In this document: in pieces, positions 42,492 to 52,531 of the stretch
Layout: each line of letters begins with the position of its first letter
How positions within the stretch are numbered: position 1 is the first letter of the stretch
Assembly: GCA_000961595.1 (NCBI GenBank)
Contig: LADO01000003.1
Location: forward strand, 31,151 to 95,150
Direction of reading: 5' to 3'
Length of the DNA: 64,000 bases
Origin: Peptococcaceae bacterium BRH_c4b
Lineage (GTDB): Bacteria; Bacillota; Desulfotomaculia; Desulfotomaculales; Desulfocucumaceae
Notes under the pieces: model-generated
Database searches by the model: none
The model's input: only the letters and a program-made list of their open reading frames with translations
What the model was told of the DNA's origin: nothing
Translations under genes and position numbers: made by a program

Positions 42492-44096
42492 TCAGATTAT
42501 TATGGTAGTTCCGTCAAACTTGGTGAGGGAAAAGCCGCTAAAATGCTCATTGTAGGTATTCCTGTAATCCTGAAGGATCCCGATGGCGACTGCTTCACCC
42601 AGCTTTAGGCCTTCGCTTCCGTCGGAGCGCCAGTGTATACCTGCGGTGTCGCGGCCAAGGGCGACATTGGCGGCAAGTTTGTTTAATTCCCCACCTACCG
42701 TCAAAGGCGGCCCCGAGTAAGGAAGCAGCGAAAGACCGTCAGCACTGGCTACAACCGGATTGGGGATAACAAAGGATTCCTTAAAGAACGCTTTCAACAT
42801 GGTAACCCCTGCCCCAGTATAGGTGGCGTGCCCAGCGGGATAGGCCGGATGGGTAGGGCTGCCTTCCGCATAGGCCTGGGGCAGCAGGTAGGTGCCAAAC
42901 TTTTCGAAAACAGCGGAAACCGCCTGCGAATTGAGTAGTTCCGGGTTGATTGGGTAGTCGGCGGTGCCCGTTAAAAGGTTGTGGACGCATCCTCCGAACG
43001 CCTCGGGCCGGAGCCGGCGATGGACCAGCCATTTCTGGAACCAGGCGGTCTCCAGCGCTGCCCGCGCTGCCCGGGCCGCAAAATCCAGAATATGTGGGGC
43101 GCTGAAGGTGGCAAAGCCGACCTGGGTTACCGAACGCAGATAGGGGTTGGTTGTGTTTACTGCTGCCGGCCCAAAACCGAGCAGAATCAAACAGGCGGTG
43201 AGAGTACCCTGGCAGCTGAAATCCCGGTGAACCCATTCGCCCATATCGCGGCCGTTGCGTATATAGCGAGGCGTAGAGTCGAATTGATTCGGCGCTGCCG
43301 GAGCAAGTCCGTTCTGGATGTTCAGCCATTCCTGATACGAGGTCAGGTGGTCGTCGCCGGCCACTGTGGTGCGATATCGCTGAACGATCGTAGTGGCCCC
43401 GAAGGGAATGTCCTTCCACAGGAACTGGGAAATGTAAGGTCCCACCAGATCACCGGGCGTATTCCCGCGGAACAGGGTTCCCGTGGTGACAACTCCATTG
43501 ACTTTTGGTCCACGAAAATCCGAAAATCCGGATAGATCAGAAGCAGCCGCCAGGGTAAGCGGATCGGTGTCGTAGTCTGTGAAAGCCACATCACGGGTTA
43601 GCGCCTGCCAGTAAACTTCGGCCATCTCACTGGCATTCCAGGCACTGCTGAAGGCCGGGGCCGCAATCATACTCAAATGATTACAATCAGGTCCCGCCAT
43701 TTCAAAAGCATAAGCGGCCTGGGGATTGGTGAGCTTGGTAACCCCTCCCAAAGGTATGGATTCAAAATCTTCAGGGTCACCAGTCGATAAAGCCCTAATC
43801 AAGGCATTATAGGCATTGAGGTCAACCTCGCCGAGTTGATTGTGCGGTAACCCCTTAGAATAGTTGCCGATTTTATTTGGATAATAATCTTCATCACCGT
43901 TACATGGATGGTCCGGGAGAGGAAGGTTCTTTTGAAAAAGCGCTGCTTCCTGACGAACTCGATATGCCTCTTGACGACGCTTCCGTGCACTTGCCGGCCC
44001 AATTTCTTCACACGATTCCTCCAGTATTAAGTTTGTATTTGCTGCCTCTCCTTGACTAACCATTTTTTTATAAGGTAACAGCATATCATTGATCAT
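42492..44096 (-). CDS. Vanadium-dependent haloperoxidase-like protein (PAP2 superfamily)
   Basis: A 534-residue protein with all three vanadate/phosphate-binding blocks: KWLVHRRLRPE (about 355-365), PAGH with H423, and GRDTAGIHWRSD with R482, H488 and D492 (R-x5-H-x3-D). In haloperoxidases the last His binds vanadate and the PxGH His is the acid-base; the same folds also make acid phosphatases. No signal peptide or membrane helix is seen, so it would be cytosolic or released by another path. The start is ATG 44096 (MINDMLLPYKK) behind AGGGGTG; the ATG at 44129 overlaps that site. Halide versus phosphatase activity cannot be told from sequence. Uncommon in anaerobic Clostridia. Confidence 0.82.
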   Translation of the reverse strand: MINDMLLPYKKMVSQGEAANTNLILEESCEEIGPASARKRRQEAYRVRQEAALFQKNLPLPDHPCNGDEDYYPNKIGNYSKGLPHNQLGEVDLNAYNALIRALSTGDPEDFESIPLGGVTKLTNPQAAYAFEMAGPDCNHLSMIAAPAFSSAWNASEMAEVYWQALTRDVAFTDYDTDPLTLAAASDLSGFSDFRGPKVNGVVTTGTLFRGNTPGDLVGPYISQFLWKDIPFGATTIVQRYRTTVAGDDHLTSYQEWLNIQNGLAPAAPNQFDSTPRYIRNGRDMGEWVHRDFSCQGTLTACLILLGFGPAAVNTTNPYLRSVTQVGFATFSAPHILDFAARAARAALETAWFQKWLVHRRLRPEAFGGCVHNLLTGTADYPINPELLNSQAVSAVFEKFGTYLLPQAYAEGSPTHPAYPAGHATYTGAGVTMLKAFFKESFVIPNPVVASADGLSLLPYSGPPLTVGGELNKLAANVALGRDTAGIHWRSDGSEGLKLGEAVAIGILQDYRNTYNEHFSGFSLTKFDGTTIII

Positions 44097-44190
44097 TTTG
44101 GGCTCACCCCTATAACCATAATATATCAATTAATCCATATATTATGGTATGAAAAAAAATTGTTTTTGGACCGTTTTAGGGACCAGCCTT

Positions 44191-44230
44191 AAAAAAAATA
44201 AGGTGATAAACTTTTAAAAAGTTTCACCTT
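44191..44230 (-). terminator. Terminator of the HtrA-like protease gene
   Basis: Read on the minus strand, AAGGTGAAACTTTTT pairs with AAAAGTTTATCACCTT (one bulge) and is followed by ATTTTTTTT. Confidence 0.8.
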
Positions 44231-44291
44231 GCTCCGAGCCGTTAAAGATAAGAGAATATTAACCGAACAAGCATACCACCCTAAAAATCAT

Positions 44292-45107
44292 TTATAATGT
44301 ACTATCAAACCTGAGCATATCCGTAATAGGTACGGCCAGCCCTAAATCAACGTCGTTTTTAACATCATTCCTATGCAAACTCCCGAATATTACGCCTACA
44401 ACCTTCCCACTTCTGTCATAAACAGGGCTTCCACTATTACCAGGATAAATTGGGGCAACTATACTGAATACTTTTTGACCCTTTAGAGTTAAATACTGCT
44501 TTACCTCCCCTTCAACAACGATATTGTTAAGTCCCAAAGGATTGCCTACTATCCGGACTTGATCCCCAGACACTGGAGGTTTGGACATATTGAGGGGAAC
44601 CGTTGGTAGATTTGATTTATTTAAGGTAATGAGGGCCAAATCATACTCTGGTTTTCCAGACCAATGGGCAGCACTATAAATATTTCCATTAGGAAAACTA
44701 ATGGTTATATTTAAGGCATCTTCGATAACATGGTAATTTGTAACTAATAATCCATCTGAACTAATATTGAATCCGGTACCTGATTTCTGCTCAACTGCGA
44801 AGGAAGATCCCTTTTTTCTGGAAACAACATTAATTTTTACCACTGCTTGGAGTAGTTGGTCATCAATATTCTTTTTATAGTGTAGTGACTTTGACACCAA
44901 TTCCACTATAGGCAGATTCAGAATAGGTAAGTAGGTTAGAGTTATTAAACTTATGAAAGCCAGTGCGGTAAATAAGGCAACTAGTCGGAATAGTATTGAC
45001 CTCCGGGGAGGACCATACTCATCTGGCTCATCCGCATATGCATGGTCAGAATCCGGATGATCTAATTCTTGTTTGTCTTGTTCATCTAAGTCCTTTTCCG
45101 ACTCCAT
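44292..45107 (-). CDS. Membrane-anchored trypsin-like serine protease (HtrA/S1C)
   Basis: A 271-residue protein. It starts with an acidic cytosolic tail (1-36, MESEKDLDEQDKQEL), then one membrane helix (about 38-65) and an extracytoplasmic protease domain. The catalytic triad is complete: H126 (TNYHVIED), D156 (EYDLALI) and S225 (GNSGSP). It lacks the PDZ domain of DegP/HtrA, so it is a short S1C form, presumably acting on misfolded or specific envelope proteins. A GGAG site lies 10 nt upstream of the ATG. Its gene is single, with its own terminator and the 26-bp repeat at 45174 just behind its promoter region. Confidence 0.88.
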   Translation of the reverse strand: MESEKDLDEQDKQELDHPDSDHAYADEPDEYGPPRRSILFRLVALFTALAFISLITLTYLPILNLPIVELVSKSLHYKKNIDDQLLQAVVKINVVSRKKGSSFAVEQKSGTGFNISSDGLLVTNYHVIEDALNITISFPNGNIYSAAHWSGKPEYDLALITLNKSNLPTVPLNMSKPPVSGDQVRIVGNPLGLNNIVVEGEVKQYLTLKGQKVFSIVAPIYPGNSGSPVYDRSGKVVGVIFGSLHRNDVKNDVDLGLAVPITDMLRFDSTL

Positions 45108-45173
45108 AAAAGTGATACTCCATTCTAAGCGTTATTGGTATCAGGATATTATATCATACGCCTGGTACCGCCC

Positions 45174-45199
45174 GGTGCCGGTTGTTGAATTGTTGAATT
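45174..45199. repeat. 26-bp dispersed repeat, copy 1
   Basis: GGTGCCGGTTGTTGAATTGT plus TGAATT. The exact complement occurs at 59034-59059. It contains two GTTGAATT words. Located between divergent genes. Confidence 0.85.
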
Positions 45200-45310
45200 A
45201 ATAAAAGGATTATAAAATGATTTGGAGAAGAAGTAGACTCCAGAGCCAGCCGGTTTATAAGAACTGCGGGGCTTATTTATTATTTCAATAATTATAGGAG
45301 ACTGTATAAA

Positions 45311-46393
45311 ATGAGAATCGGAGCCCGTATAATTAAAACTGGAATTGCAGTAATTATTACGATGTATTTATGTCAGATGCTCAATTTAGAACCAGCGGTT
45401 TTTGGAGCAGTATCAGCAGTAATCAATATGCAACCATCGCTGTATTTAACTTTTAAAACAGCGAAGGATCAAATATTAATCCATGTAATTGGTGTATGTT
45501 TGGGCCTTATAGCTGGTTACCTTTTGGGAGCAAATCCACTCGTAATGGGAGCAGTGACAGTCTGTATAATAATCTTATACACAAGACTGAAAATTCAAAA
45601 CGGTATATTGATGGGCATAGTAGCAGCTATATTTGTTTTAAGCTCCCCAGCCAATCAATTTCTAGAACATGCTTACGGCAGGTCTTCTGTAATATTTATT
45701 GGCCTTATTGTTGCATTGATAATTAATGCCATACTGCTGCCTCCCAGATATGGTCATCTGTTTGTTGAAAAGCTGCGTGGGTGTAATGAAAAGTCGGTTG
45801 ATTACTTTTGCCAGGCCGTTCATGATTTTATTAAACTTGATCATGAAGAAATAGCGTTTTCCGGCGAAAAGAGGGAAGAGGTTCTCAGGCTAAACAAAGA
45901 ATGTTGGGTAATTGCTGAACATTATCGACGCGAGAAAAAAAGTTTTGGGGATGGGTATAGTTTTATCGACCCGAACGACTGGTTTATTATGGCAGAGAAA
46001 TTCTTAAATTATAATAGAGCTCTCATAGAAAAAGCTGACCAGATTTATGAATTATTGCCTGACAGGCTAGATAGACGCATAAAAGCCGGAACACCTCCTA
46101 TCAGTAGTGAATTTAATTATATGTTGGAAATCCTCAAGAGTGGCTGTAATACTATTGAAAGAGTAAATACTAAGCTTCGTGCTTCAATTTGCGATAAAAT
46201 TTCAGTGGACCAGGAAAAAATCAGCGAGGAGCTTTGGGAAAAACTAAAACACGCAATTGAGCTTTGGCAGCCAAGGCTAACTAGTAGCTATCATGTACAT
46301 GCATTAATAGAAATTTCTGTTGTAGCCGGTGATATAAGGTGGCTGGCAAGGGAAGGCAAGAAGCTTCTGGCTCCTGCCGCCATTACCGGCTAA
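45311..46393 (+). CDS. Aromatic acid exporter family protein (ArAE_1/FUSC-like)
   Basis: A 360-residue inner-membrane protein. The first about 150 residues form five to six hydrophobic helices (TGIAVIITMYLCQMLNLEPA, VIGVCLGLIAGYLLGANPLV, SVIFIGLIVALIINAILLPP) as in PF06081. The rest is a long helical cytosolic domain. Relatives are annotated as aromatic acid exporters from similarity to AaeB/FUSC proteins; actual substrate is unproven. ATAGGAGA is 11 nt before ATG 45311. It stands alone with no membrane-fusion partner, as usual in Gram-positives. Confidence 0.85.
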   Translation: MRIGARIIKTGIAVIITMYLCQMLNLEPAVFGAVSAVINMQPSLYLTFKTAKDQILIHVIGVCLGLIAGYLLGANPLVMGAVTVCIIILYTRLKIQNGILMGIVAAIFVLSSPANQFLEHAYGRSSVIFIGLIVALIINAILLPPRYGHLFVEKLRGCNEKSVDYFCQAVHDFIKLDHEEIAFSGEKREEVLRLNKECWVIAEHYRREKKSFGDGYSFIDPNDWFIMAEKFLNYNRALIEKADQIYELLPDRLDRRIKAGTPPISSEFNYMLEILKSGCNTIERVNTKLRASICDKISVDQEKISEELWEKLKHAIELWQPRLTSSYHVHALIEISVVAGDIRWLAREGKKLLAPAAITG

Positions 46394-46626
46394 ACATTTT
46401 TGACTGGCTAATTCCGTCACTGTGGTGGGCTGTCATGCATTGCCCTGAATGATTAATCAAAGTCCAAGTGACAAGTGTAATAAAAATTATAAAATTTATT
46501 TAAAATGACATAATACGACACGATTCCCGAAGGGTATTTGTCGATAAATGTATAACACTTGAAATCAACAGTAAAGAGGGAAACAATCAAGACGTTCGAC
46601 TAAGACTTTAACGAGGTACCATTTAG

Positions 46627-48924
46627 ATGACACTGCGCACAAAAACTTTGGTTATCATCGGATTTACTCTGTTTTCTTTAATCGTGATTCTATATTTCGT
46701 TTCCCAAGCCATTATGCTGAACAGTTTCGTCGAATTGGAGGAGCGGGTCGCGAAGAGGAATGTAAACCGGGCCTGCAGCGCTATTTGTGAGGAAACTGGT
46801 AATTTGAACGTGAAGGCCTCCGACTGGTCCGCATGGGACGATACCTACGGGTTTATCGAAAATACAAATAATGAATATATGGTTGCGAATCTTAACGACA
46901 AAACGTTCCAATTGCTCAGCCTCAACTTTATGTTGTTTTTCAATAATTCCGGTGAACTTGTTTTCGGCAAAGGATTCAACCTGAATACTCAAAAGAGCGT
47001 TCCGGTACCGGACAGCCTGCGTGAGCACATTACTGCAGGCAGCCGTCTTCTCAGCCATACCCATCCGGAGAGCAGTGTAACCGGTTTTCTATTGCTTCCC
47101 GAAGGACCGCTGCTCTTAGCTTCCCGTCCTATCGTAACCAGCGAGAACAAAGGCCCCATCCGTGGCACGTTAATAATGGGCTGCTTTCTGGAATCCAAGG
47201 AAATGTTGCACCTGGCTGAAACAACACATTTATCCCTGACCTTTAAACGGGCAGACGATGTTCAATTGCCTCAGGATTTTCAGAGAGCGCGTTCGTCTTT
47301 GACGAAGAACGGATCCGTTTTTATACAACGCCTGAATTCTGATACTATTGCTGGGTATTGTTTGCTCCAAGATATTTACGGGAAGCCTGCCCTTTTGTTC
47401 AGAGTTGATATGCCCAGGGATATCTACAAACATGGTCAGGCTAACATGCGCTATGCTATCTTTTCTTTCCTGGCAGTTGGGCTGATTATTGCCGTAATTA
47501 ACTTGTTAATTATGGAAAAAACCGTTTTGTCCCGGTTGGTTCGCCTGAGTTCCGACATCAGAAGAATCGGAGCGAGCAGTGACCTTTCCGACCGTGTGTC
47601 GATTAAGGGACGGGATGAGCTTTCGGGCATGGCGGGTGAGGTTAATAAAATGCTGGAGTCCCTTGAGCATTCCCAGCAACAGTTACAGGAGAGTGAGGAG
47701 CTTTACCGGAATCTTTTTGAGACAATGGCTCAAGGGGTCGTATATCGGGACGCGGATGGCAGAATCATTTCCGCTAACCCTGCCGCAAAGAAAATATTGG
47801 GGTTGACGGTTGACTGTATGCAAGGCCGTACCTCTGGGAACTCCTTCCGGAAGGCGATTCGCGAAGACGGTTCGGATTTTCCGGTAGAGTGTCGTCCCGC
47901 AATGATTGCCCTAACCACGGGTCAAGAGGTAAACAACGTCATCATAGGAGTGTATAATCCCTGGGAGGATCAATACCGCTGGATTAATGTGCACGCCATA
48001 CCGATGTTTAGGCAGGGAGATGAAAAACCCTATCAGGTCTATACATCTTTTGAAGACATTACCGAACGCATGCGCATGGAAGAGGAGTTAAAGAAACACC
48101 GCGATTACCTTGAGGAAGCGGTGAATAAACGTACCGCCGAATTAACGGCGGCCCTTGCGCAATTAGAAACGGCCTGTGCGAGTCTTCAGCAGGAGGCCGT
48201 CGAGCGCATGCTGGCGGAATTGAGTCGCAAGCAAATGGAGAAGGAGATGGCAAGACTCGACCAGTTGAACCTGGTGGGAGAAATGGCCGCAAGTATCGGA
48301 CACGAAGTTCGAAATCCTATGACCACTGTCCGGGGGTTCTTGCAGTTGCTTTCCCAAAAAGAGGAATGCAAGGGCCAAAAGGAATTTTTCGAGTTGATGA
48401 TAGAAGAACTCGACAGGGCAAATGCAATCATTACAGAATTCCTGACCCTGGCAAAAGACAAAGCCGTGCAACGGGAGTTGAAAAATCTAAATGAAATGAT
48501 AGAAACGCTAATCCCGTTAATAAAGGCGGATGCTACGCTGGCTGACAACTACGTCAGGTTTCAGCTTGAGGAGGTACCCTACCTGTTATTGGACGAAAAA
48601 GAGATTCGCCAACTCATACTCAATCTTGTCCGTAACGGGTTGGAAGCTATGTCCCCCGGCGGCTATCTGACGATAAAGACATACGTTGAAGAAAATGAAG
48701 CGATCTTGTCCGTACAGGATGAAGGAACGGGGATCGAACCGGATGTTCTTGACAAAATAGGAACACCGTTCTTTACAACCAAAGAGTATGGAAGCGGCTT
48801 GGGCCTGGCGGTATGTTACAGCATCGCCTCCAGGCACAATGCCACGATAAGAATTGAAACCGGCAGGAGGGGTACGACCTTTTATGTCAGGTTCAAACCG
48901 CAATTCTTAAGTGTGAATCCATAA
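46627..48924 (+). CDS. CHASE4-HAMP-PAS sensor histidine kinase
   Basis: A 765-residue membrane kinase. Domains: TM1 (about 8-28), extracellular CHASE4 (about 50-195, WSAWDDTYGFIENTNNEY), TM2 (about 278-300), HAMP (about 300-355), PAS/PAC (about 362-480), HisKA with phospho-acceptor H559 in GHEVRNPMTTVRGFLQLL, and HATPase (NLVRNGLEAMSPGG, DEGTGIEPD, GSGLGLAVCY). The C-terminal half resembles the KinA/KinB-like sporulation and stress kinases of Firmicutes. No response regulator is adjacent, so it is an orphan. The ATG has a weak ACGAGGT site. Stimulus unknown. Confidence 0.9.
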   Translation: MTLRTKTLVIIGFTLFSLIVILYFVSQAIMLNSFVELEERVAKRNVNRACSAICEETGNLNVKASDWSAWDDTYGFIENTNNEYMVANLNDKTFQLLSLNFMLFFNNSGELVFGKGFNLNTQKSVPVPDSLREHITAGSRLLSHTHPESSVTGFLLLPEGPLLLASRPIVTSENKGPIRGTLIMGCFLESKEMLHLAETTHLSLTFKRADDVQLPQDFQRARSSLTKNGSVFIQRLNSDTIAGYCLLQDIYGKPALLFRVDMPRDIYKHGQANMRYAIFSFLAVGLIIAVINLLIMEKTVLSRLVRLSSDIRRIGASSDLSDRVSIKGRDELSGMAGEVNKMLESLEHSQQQLQESEELYRNLFETMAQGVVYRDADGRIISANPAAKKILGLTVDCMQGRTSGNSFRKAIREDGSDFPVECRPAMIALTTGQEVNNVIIGVYNPWEDQYRWINVHAIPMFRQGDEKPYQVYTSFEDITERMRMEEELKKHRDYLEEAVNKRTAELTAALAQLETACASLQQEAVERMLAELSRKQMEKEMARLDQLNLVGEMAASIGHEVRNPMTTVRGFLQLLSQKEECKGQKEFFELMIEELDRANAIITEFLTLAKDKAVQRELKNLNEMIETLIPLIKADATLADNYVRFQLEEVPYLLLDEKEIRQLILNLVRNGLEAMSPGGYLTIKTYVEENEAILSVQDEGTGIEPDVLDKIGTPFFTTKEYGSGLGLAVCYSIASRHNATIRIETGRRGTTFYVRFKPQFLSVNP

Positions 48925-49023
48925 AGAACCAAAGTACAGAATCATGAAGCCCTTGTTCCAGGGGTTTTATTACCTGAACTCAAAGTAAATACTTCTTCAC
49001 TGCTGGAATCGGTATTGCATAAA

Positions 49024-50688
49024 TTATTCGCTAAACTCACGCATCTCCAGGTAGGAGAATATTTTGTCGGAAAAAAGCAACAGCACAATTCCCATAGCCG
49101 TATTGGCGATAAACACGGCTATTGCCGTAAACCATTCACTATGTGTTAACCAGGCCGCCAGGCCACCGGCAATCAGAGCCGGAATGCCGACAAGCAAGAG
49201 TTCCACAAACAACAATAAGGGATAAAAAAGCTTGCGGTCCATGGAGGAAGGCAACAGGACATGAGCCAGAGCTATAATATTGGACTGTTCCAAGTAAAAG
49301 GATGTAATCAGTAAAGACAATAGCAATGCCGGTATGAATATCCCGGCATTCTTTGTGTGTAAGTGTATGATCATGGCGTAACTCATGTTCAGCAAAAACA
49401 CGTTCAAACCAAAACGCAGGGTTGGCAAGGCATTTACGGCTAAGGTTTTCTGAAAAAATGTCCCCGGCAAAGTGTAAATGTACGGAAGAGCAAGTTCCTC
49501 GCTTACGGGGCCGGAAAAGCTGCGCAGGAACAACAAATAGGCAATAATTCCGTTTTGCGCGTAGAGCAGAGCGTGCTCTGCCGAATGGCCATTGCGCAGA
49601 GCTATGAACCCTATAACCAAGCCTGTTATTATGGACAACGGGGCCAGGTACCCCACATATTCGTTGATACCGGTGCGCCGGTACTTGACAACTTGATTAA
49701 ACATGAACGCCCAGCTTCCCGGAAAGCGGCGCTCTACCGTGACCCTTTTTCTGCCCAGAAAACGTGTCCACAAGCCGGTCTTGTCACTGTTTGATAGTAG
49801 CGGGATGAATATTTCCTGCAATTTGCCGCTTCGTTTGGCGGCACGAATAGTTTCCAACCTTTCGGATTGCTCAATTACATCCTCATAATAATCCCTGGCC
49901 AGGGCAAAGACCAGAAGATTAGCAGCCAGGGCGGTCAGCGCCACGAGGAAAATAGCTGTATAAGTAACCGGCGCCGCACCGAAAAAGGCGGCCCGGGCAA
50001 GCTGCAGAATCCAGCCGAACAACGGAAAATTAATAATTTCCGGTGCTTTATAACCAGAAAGAACGTTAAGGGTAAATATATCCCCTTGTGCATATTTCAA
50101 CCAGTTGAATATTAGCCAGATAACGGAGAACAGCAAAACTGCCCTGACCCAACGTTCTTTTTGATAGCGGACCGAAACAAGAAATATCAAAAAAGAAAAC
50201 GGTGTGAGAAGTAAGCCCAAAGATAATATAGATAGGTATGCCAGGATAATCCCCTCTATGTTTAAACCCATATTAAACATGGTCGGAGTTAGCATGAGGG
50301 CTGGAAAACAGGTCATTAACATGTAAAAAGGAATTCTCTTCAGCATGCTCCATAAAAGAATGCGGTTGGGCTCCAGGGGAGACGGAAAGAGAAGATTGAC
50401 ATCCCCCATTTGAAAAAAATATGACAGTTTCCTTAGAGCGGAGAAATAGGACGCAAACATAATTAAGCCGATGAACAGCGCATAAACGGCAAGAATAATA
50501 TTCGCGGTGTTAGCTGTTACTGTAAATGCTTGCTGACCGCTGTGCTTGATTGCAGGAAGCATGATCAGAGTAATCCAGGCAATAAACAGAAAATAGCTCA
50601 CCAGTTTCTTGGGACTGCGGCGAATTTCCAATATATAGTTTTTGAGTTTTAGCACGTCATAGCGGAGAAGAACAGCGTAATCATGCAT
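49024..50688 (-). CDS. ABC-2 type exporter permease (putative ABC exporter family)
   Basis: A 554-residue polytopic membrane protein with about 12-14 hydrophobic segments in two halves around a charged loop (DVIEQSERLETIRAAKRSGK). It resembles the PF16962 ABC_export/EcsB-like permeases that work with a single ATPase. The start codon overlaps the end of the ATPase gene by 8 nt, so the pair is translationally coupled. Substrate is unknown; lipids, peptides or protease-related export are options for the family. Confidence 0.82.
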   Translation of the reverse strand: MHDYAVLLRYDVLKLKNYILEIRRSPKKLVSYFLFIAWITLIMLPAIKHSGQQAFTVTANTANIILAVYALFIGLIMFASYFSALRKLSYFFQMGDVNLLFPSPLEPNRILLWSMLKRIPFYMLMTCFPALMLTPTMFNMGLNIEGIILAYLSILSLGLLLTPFSFLIFLVSVRYQKERWVRAVLLFSVIWLIFNWLKYAQGDIFTLNVLSGYKAPEIINFPLFGWILQLARAAFFGAAPVTYTAIFLVALTALAANLLVFALARDYYEDVIEQSERLETIRAAKRSGKLQEIFIPLLSNSDKTGLWTRFLGRKRVTVERRFPGSWAFMFNQVVKYRRTGINEYVGYLAPLSIITGLVIGFIALRNGHSAEHALLYAQNGIIAYLLFLRSFSGPVSEELALPYIYTLPGTFFQKTLAVNALPTLRFGLNVFLLNMSYAMIIHLHTKNAGIFIPALLLSLLITSFYLEQSNIIALAHVLLPSSMDRKLFYPLLLFVELLLVGIPALIAGGLAAWLTHSEWFTAIAVFIANTAMGIVLLLFSDKIFSYLEMREFSE

Positions 50689-51409
50689 CAGCGGTTACCT
50701 CCAGGAAGACTTCCTCCAAAGAGGCTTTCTCCTCTCCCAGACGCGACCTGAGTTCCTCCAAACTCCCATCGGCAATGATCTTCCCTTTTTTCAAAACAAT
50801 AATGCGGCTGCAGATGTTTTCAATGGGGTCCAGCAAGTGAGTGCTCATAAAAAGGGTTCTACCCTCGTCTCTTAACTCTTGAATCAAATCTTTGAAATTC
50901 TTAATAGCTTTCGGGTCAAGACCAACCATTGGCTCATCAAAAAACAAAATCCGGGCACCCGAGATGATCCCGCAGCAAATGGAGAGTTTTTGGCGCATTC
51001 CCTTGGAAAGCGCTTTCACAAATTCATCGCGTTGCTCCCAGATTTCAAATAGCCGCAGCAACTGTTCCGCTTTTTCTTCCCAACCCTCTATTTCATAGGC
51101 ATCGGTGATAAAACGCAAATGTTCCCATACCGTCAGCATATTGTAAAGTTGCGGGACTTCGGGGACATACGCTGTGATCCGCCGGGCTTCCCGGGAGCCC
51201 CGCGGGTTCCCTGCTATTAAAATATTCCCTCCGGTAGGCCTGAGCAAGCCTACAATACATTTAATCAGTGTGCTTTTTCCTGCGCCGTTGGGGCCGAGAA
51301 GCCCTACTGTTTCTCCTTTTACGAGGGAAAAATTTAGATCGTCCACCGCTGTTTTCTTGCTGAATTTTTTAGTGAGATGTCGAATTTCCAGGATAAATTC
51401 ATTTCCCAT
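50681..51409 (-). CDS. ABC transporter ATP-binding protein
   Basis: A 242-residue ATPase. Walker A GLLGPNGAGKST, Q-loop in TAYVPEVPQLYNML, signature LSKGMRQKLSICCGI, Walker B ARILFFDEPMVGLD and the switch histidine (MSTHLL) are all present. It energises the overlapping permease gene downstream. AAGGA lies 8 nt before ATG 51409. It resembles EcsA/ABC-2 exporter ATPases of Firmicutes. Confidence 0.92.
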   Translation of the reverse strand: MGNEFILEIRHLTKKFSKKTAVDDLNFSLVKGETVGLLGPNGAGKSTLIKCIVGLLRPTGGNILIAGNPRGSREARRITAYVPEVPQLYNMLTVWEHLRFITDAYEIEGWEEKAEQLLRLFEIWEQRDEFVKALSKGMRQKLSICCGIISGARILFFDEPMVGLDPKAIKNFKDLIQELRDEGRTLFMSTHLLDPIENICSRIIVLKKGKIIADGSLEELRSRLGEEKASLEEVFLEVTADA

Positions 51410-51628
51410 AAAATGTCCTTCTCTCCGGACCCTCAGTTTTTATTAAACCGGGGCGATTTGCCATAAGTTGCTTTTGTATACTTAATTATACACCTGATTC
51501 ATTTGTGCTCCTTTTAAAATGAAGTGGCCTGGTACCCTTTTAGGGTAATATATAGCCAATGAGGGCGGATGAGCTGAATAAAAAAAGACTGCTTGTCTTC
51601 ATAGTGAGGAAAGAATTTATAATGGGCA

Positions 51629-51645
51629 ACGGTACCGGGTACCGT
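51629..51645. repeat. ACGGTAC palindrome after the ATP synthase operon
   Basis: ACGGTAC-CGG-GTACCGT, 7-bp arms, just beyond the atpG stop. It may end the operon but has no T run. A smaller hairpin TACCCTTTTAGGGTA is at about 51533-51547. Confidence 0.5.
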
Positions 51646-51649
51646 CTTT

Positions 51650-52531
51650 CTACGAACGTAACGCCTCTATCCCGGTCATCAAATCAAGCAACTCCCCGGT
51701 AATGGAACTCTGGCGCTGGTCGCGAAGGCGGGCGTTAAGCTCTTCCAGCCGCTCTTCAATGTTCTTGCCGGCAACCTGCATGGAGGACAGGCGGGCGGCG
51801 TTCTCGCAAGCCAGGGACTCGGCCAGGGCACGGTACACGGAAACAAAGAGGTACTGTCGAATCAGGGAGTCAAAAAGATGGCTTCTGTCCATTGTAAAAA
51901 TAGGCAGAATCCGGGTGGGCCAGGATAGTTTGGTGATGTTTTCCAGCCAGGCCCGGTCAAGGGGCAGGAGATGCATGGTACTGGAACGATATTTGGCTCC
52001 AGGAAGGGACTCGTTGTAATAAACTAATATCCGGCTTAAACCGCGCTTTGCCTGTAGTTCATCCAGTTTTATCAAAATGCTTTGCACCGAAGGTGTGACC
52101 CCTTTCAGGGAACCAGGAACGGAGAAGTACTCATCCACCTGCTGGCCCGCCTCTTCCAGGTGAGCACCGGCCCGCACCCCTACACATAGCAATAAACGCT
52201 TATCCTTGCGGGGCTCCATCCCGTTCAGCGAATCAAGGGCATAATTTACAATCTGCTCGTTAAAGCGGCCGCACAAACCCTGGTCGGAGCCCAGTATGAT
52301 GGCGCAGGGAACATCCCCTTGGGAGCCGATCTGTTTAAAAACTTCCTCAACCCCATCTTTCAGTACCACATGCAGCCCCAGCTCGATATTCCGGTAGTAG
52401 CCGGACAGAGATTCCACCGCTCTCTCATACTGGCGTATGCTGACTGCAGCCAGGGTCTTCATGGTTTTCACCACAGTGTGCAGGTCTTCCACACTGTTTA
52501 TGTTTTCCCTCAGGGCTTCAACTGTCTGCAT
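51650..52531 (-). CDS. atpG: N-type ATP synthase gamma subunit
   Basis: A 293-residue gamma subunit, the central rotor shaft. It keeps the two terminal helices that form the coiled coil ([40 protein letters not shown]) and the globular part ([20 protein letters not shown]). N-terminus starts [20 protein letters not shown], divergent from ordinary F-type gamma. It is the last gene of the operon and overlaps atpA by 14 nt. Confidence 0.9.
   Translation of the reverse strand: MQTVEALRENINSVEDLHTVVKTMKTLAAVSIRQYERAVESLSGYYRNIELGLHVVLKDGVEEVFKQIGSQGDVPCAIILGSDQGLCGRFNEQIVNYALDSLNGMEPRKDKRLLLCVGVRAGAHLEEAGQQVDEYFSVPGSLKGVTPSVQSILIKLDELQAKRGLSRILVYYNESLPGAKYRSSTMHLLPLDRAWLENITKLSWPTRILPIFTMDRSHLFDSLIRQYLFVSVYRALAESLACENAARLSSMQVAGKNIEERLEELNARLRDQRQSSITGELLDLMTGIEALRS

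Noticed and set aside
49555..49888. Plus-strand frames opposite the ABC permease
   Set aside because: Antisense shadows without ribosome sites or recognisable motifs.
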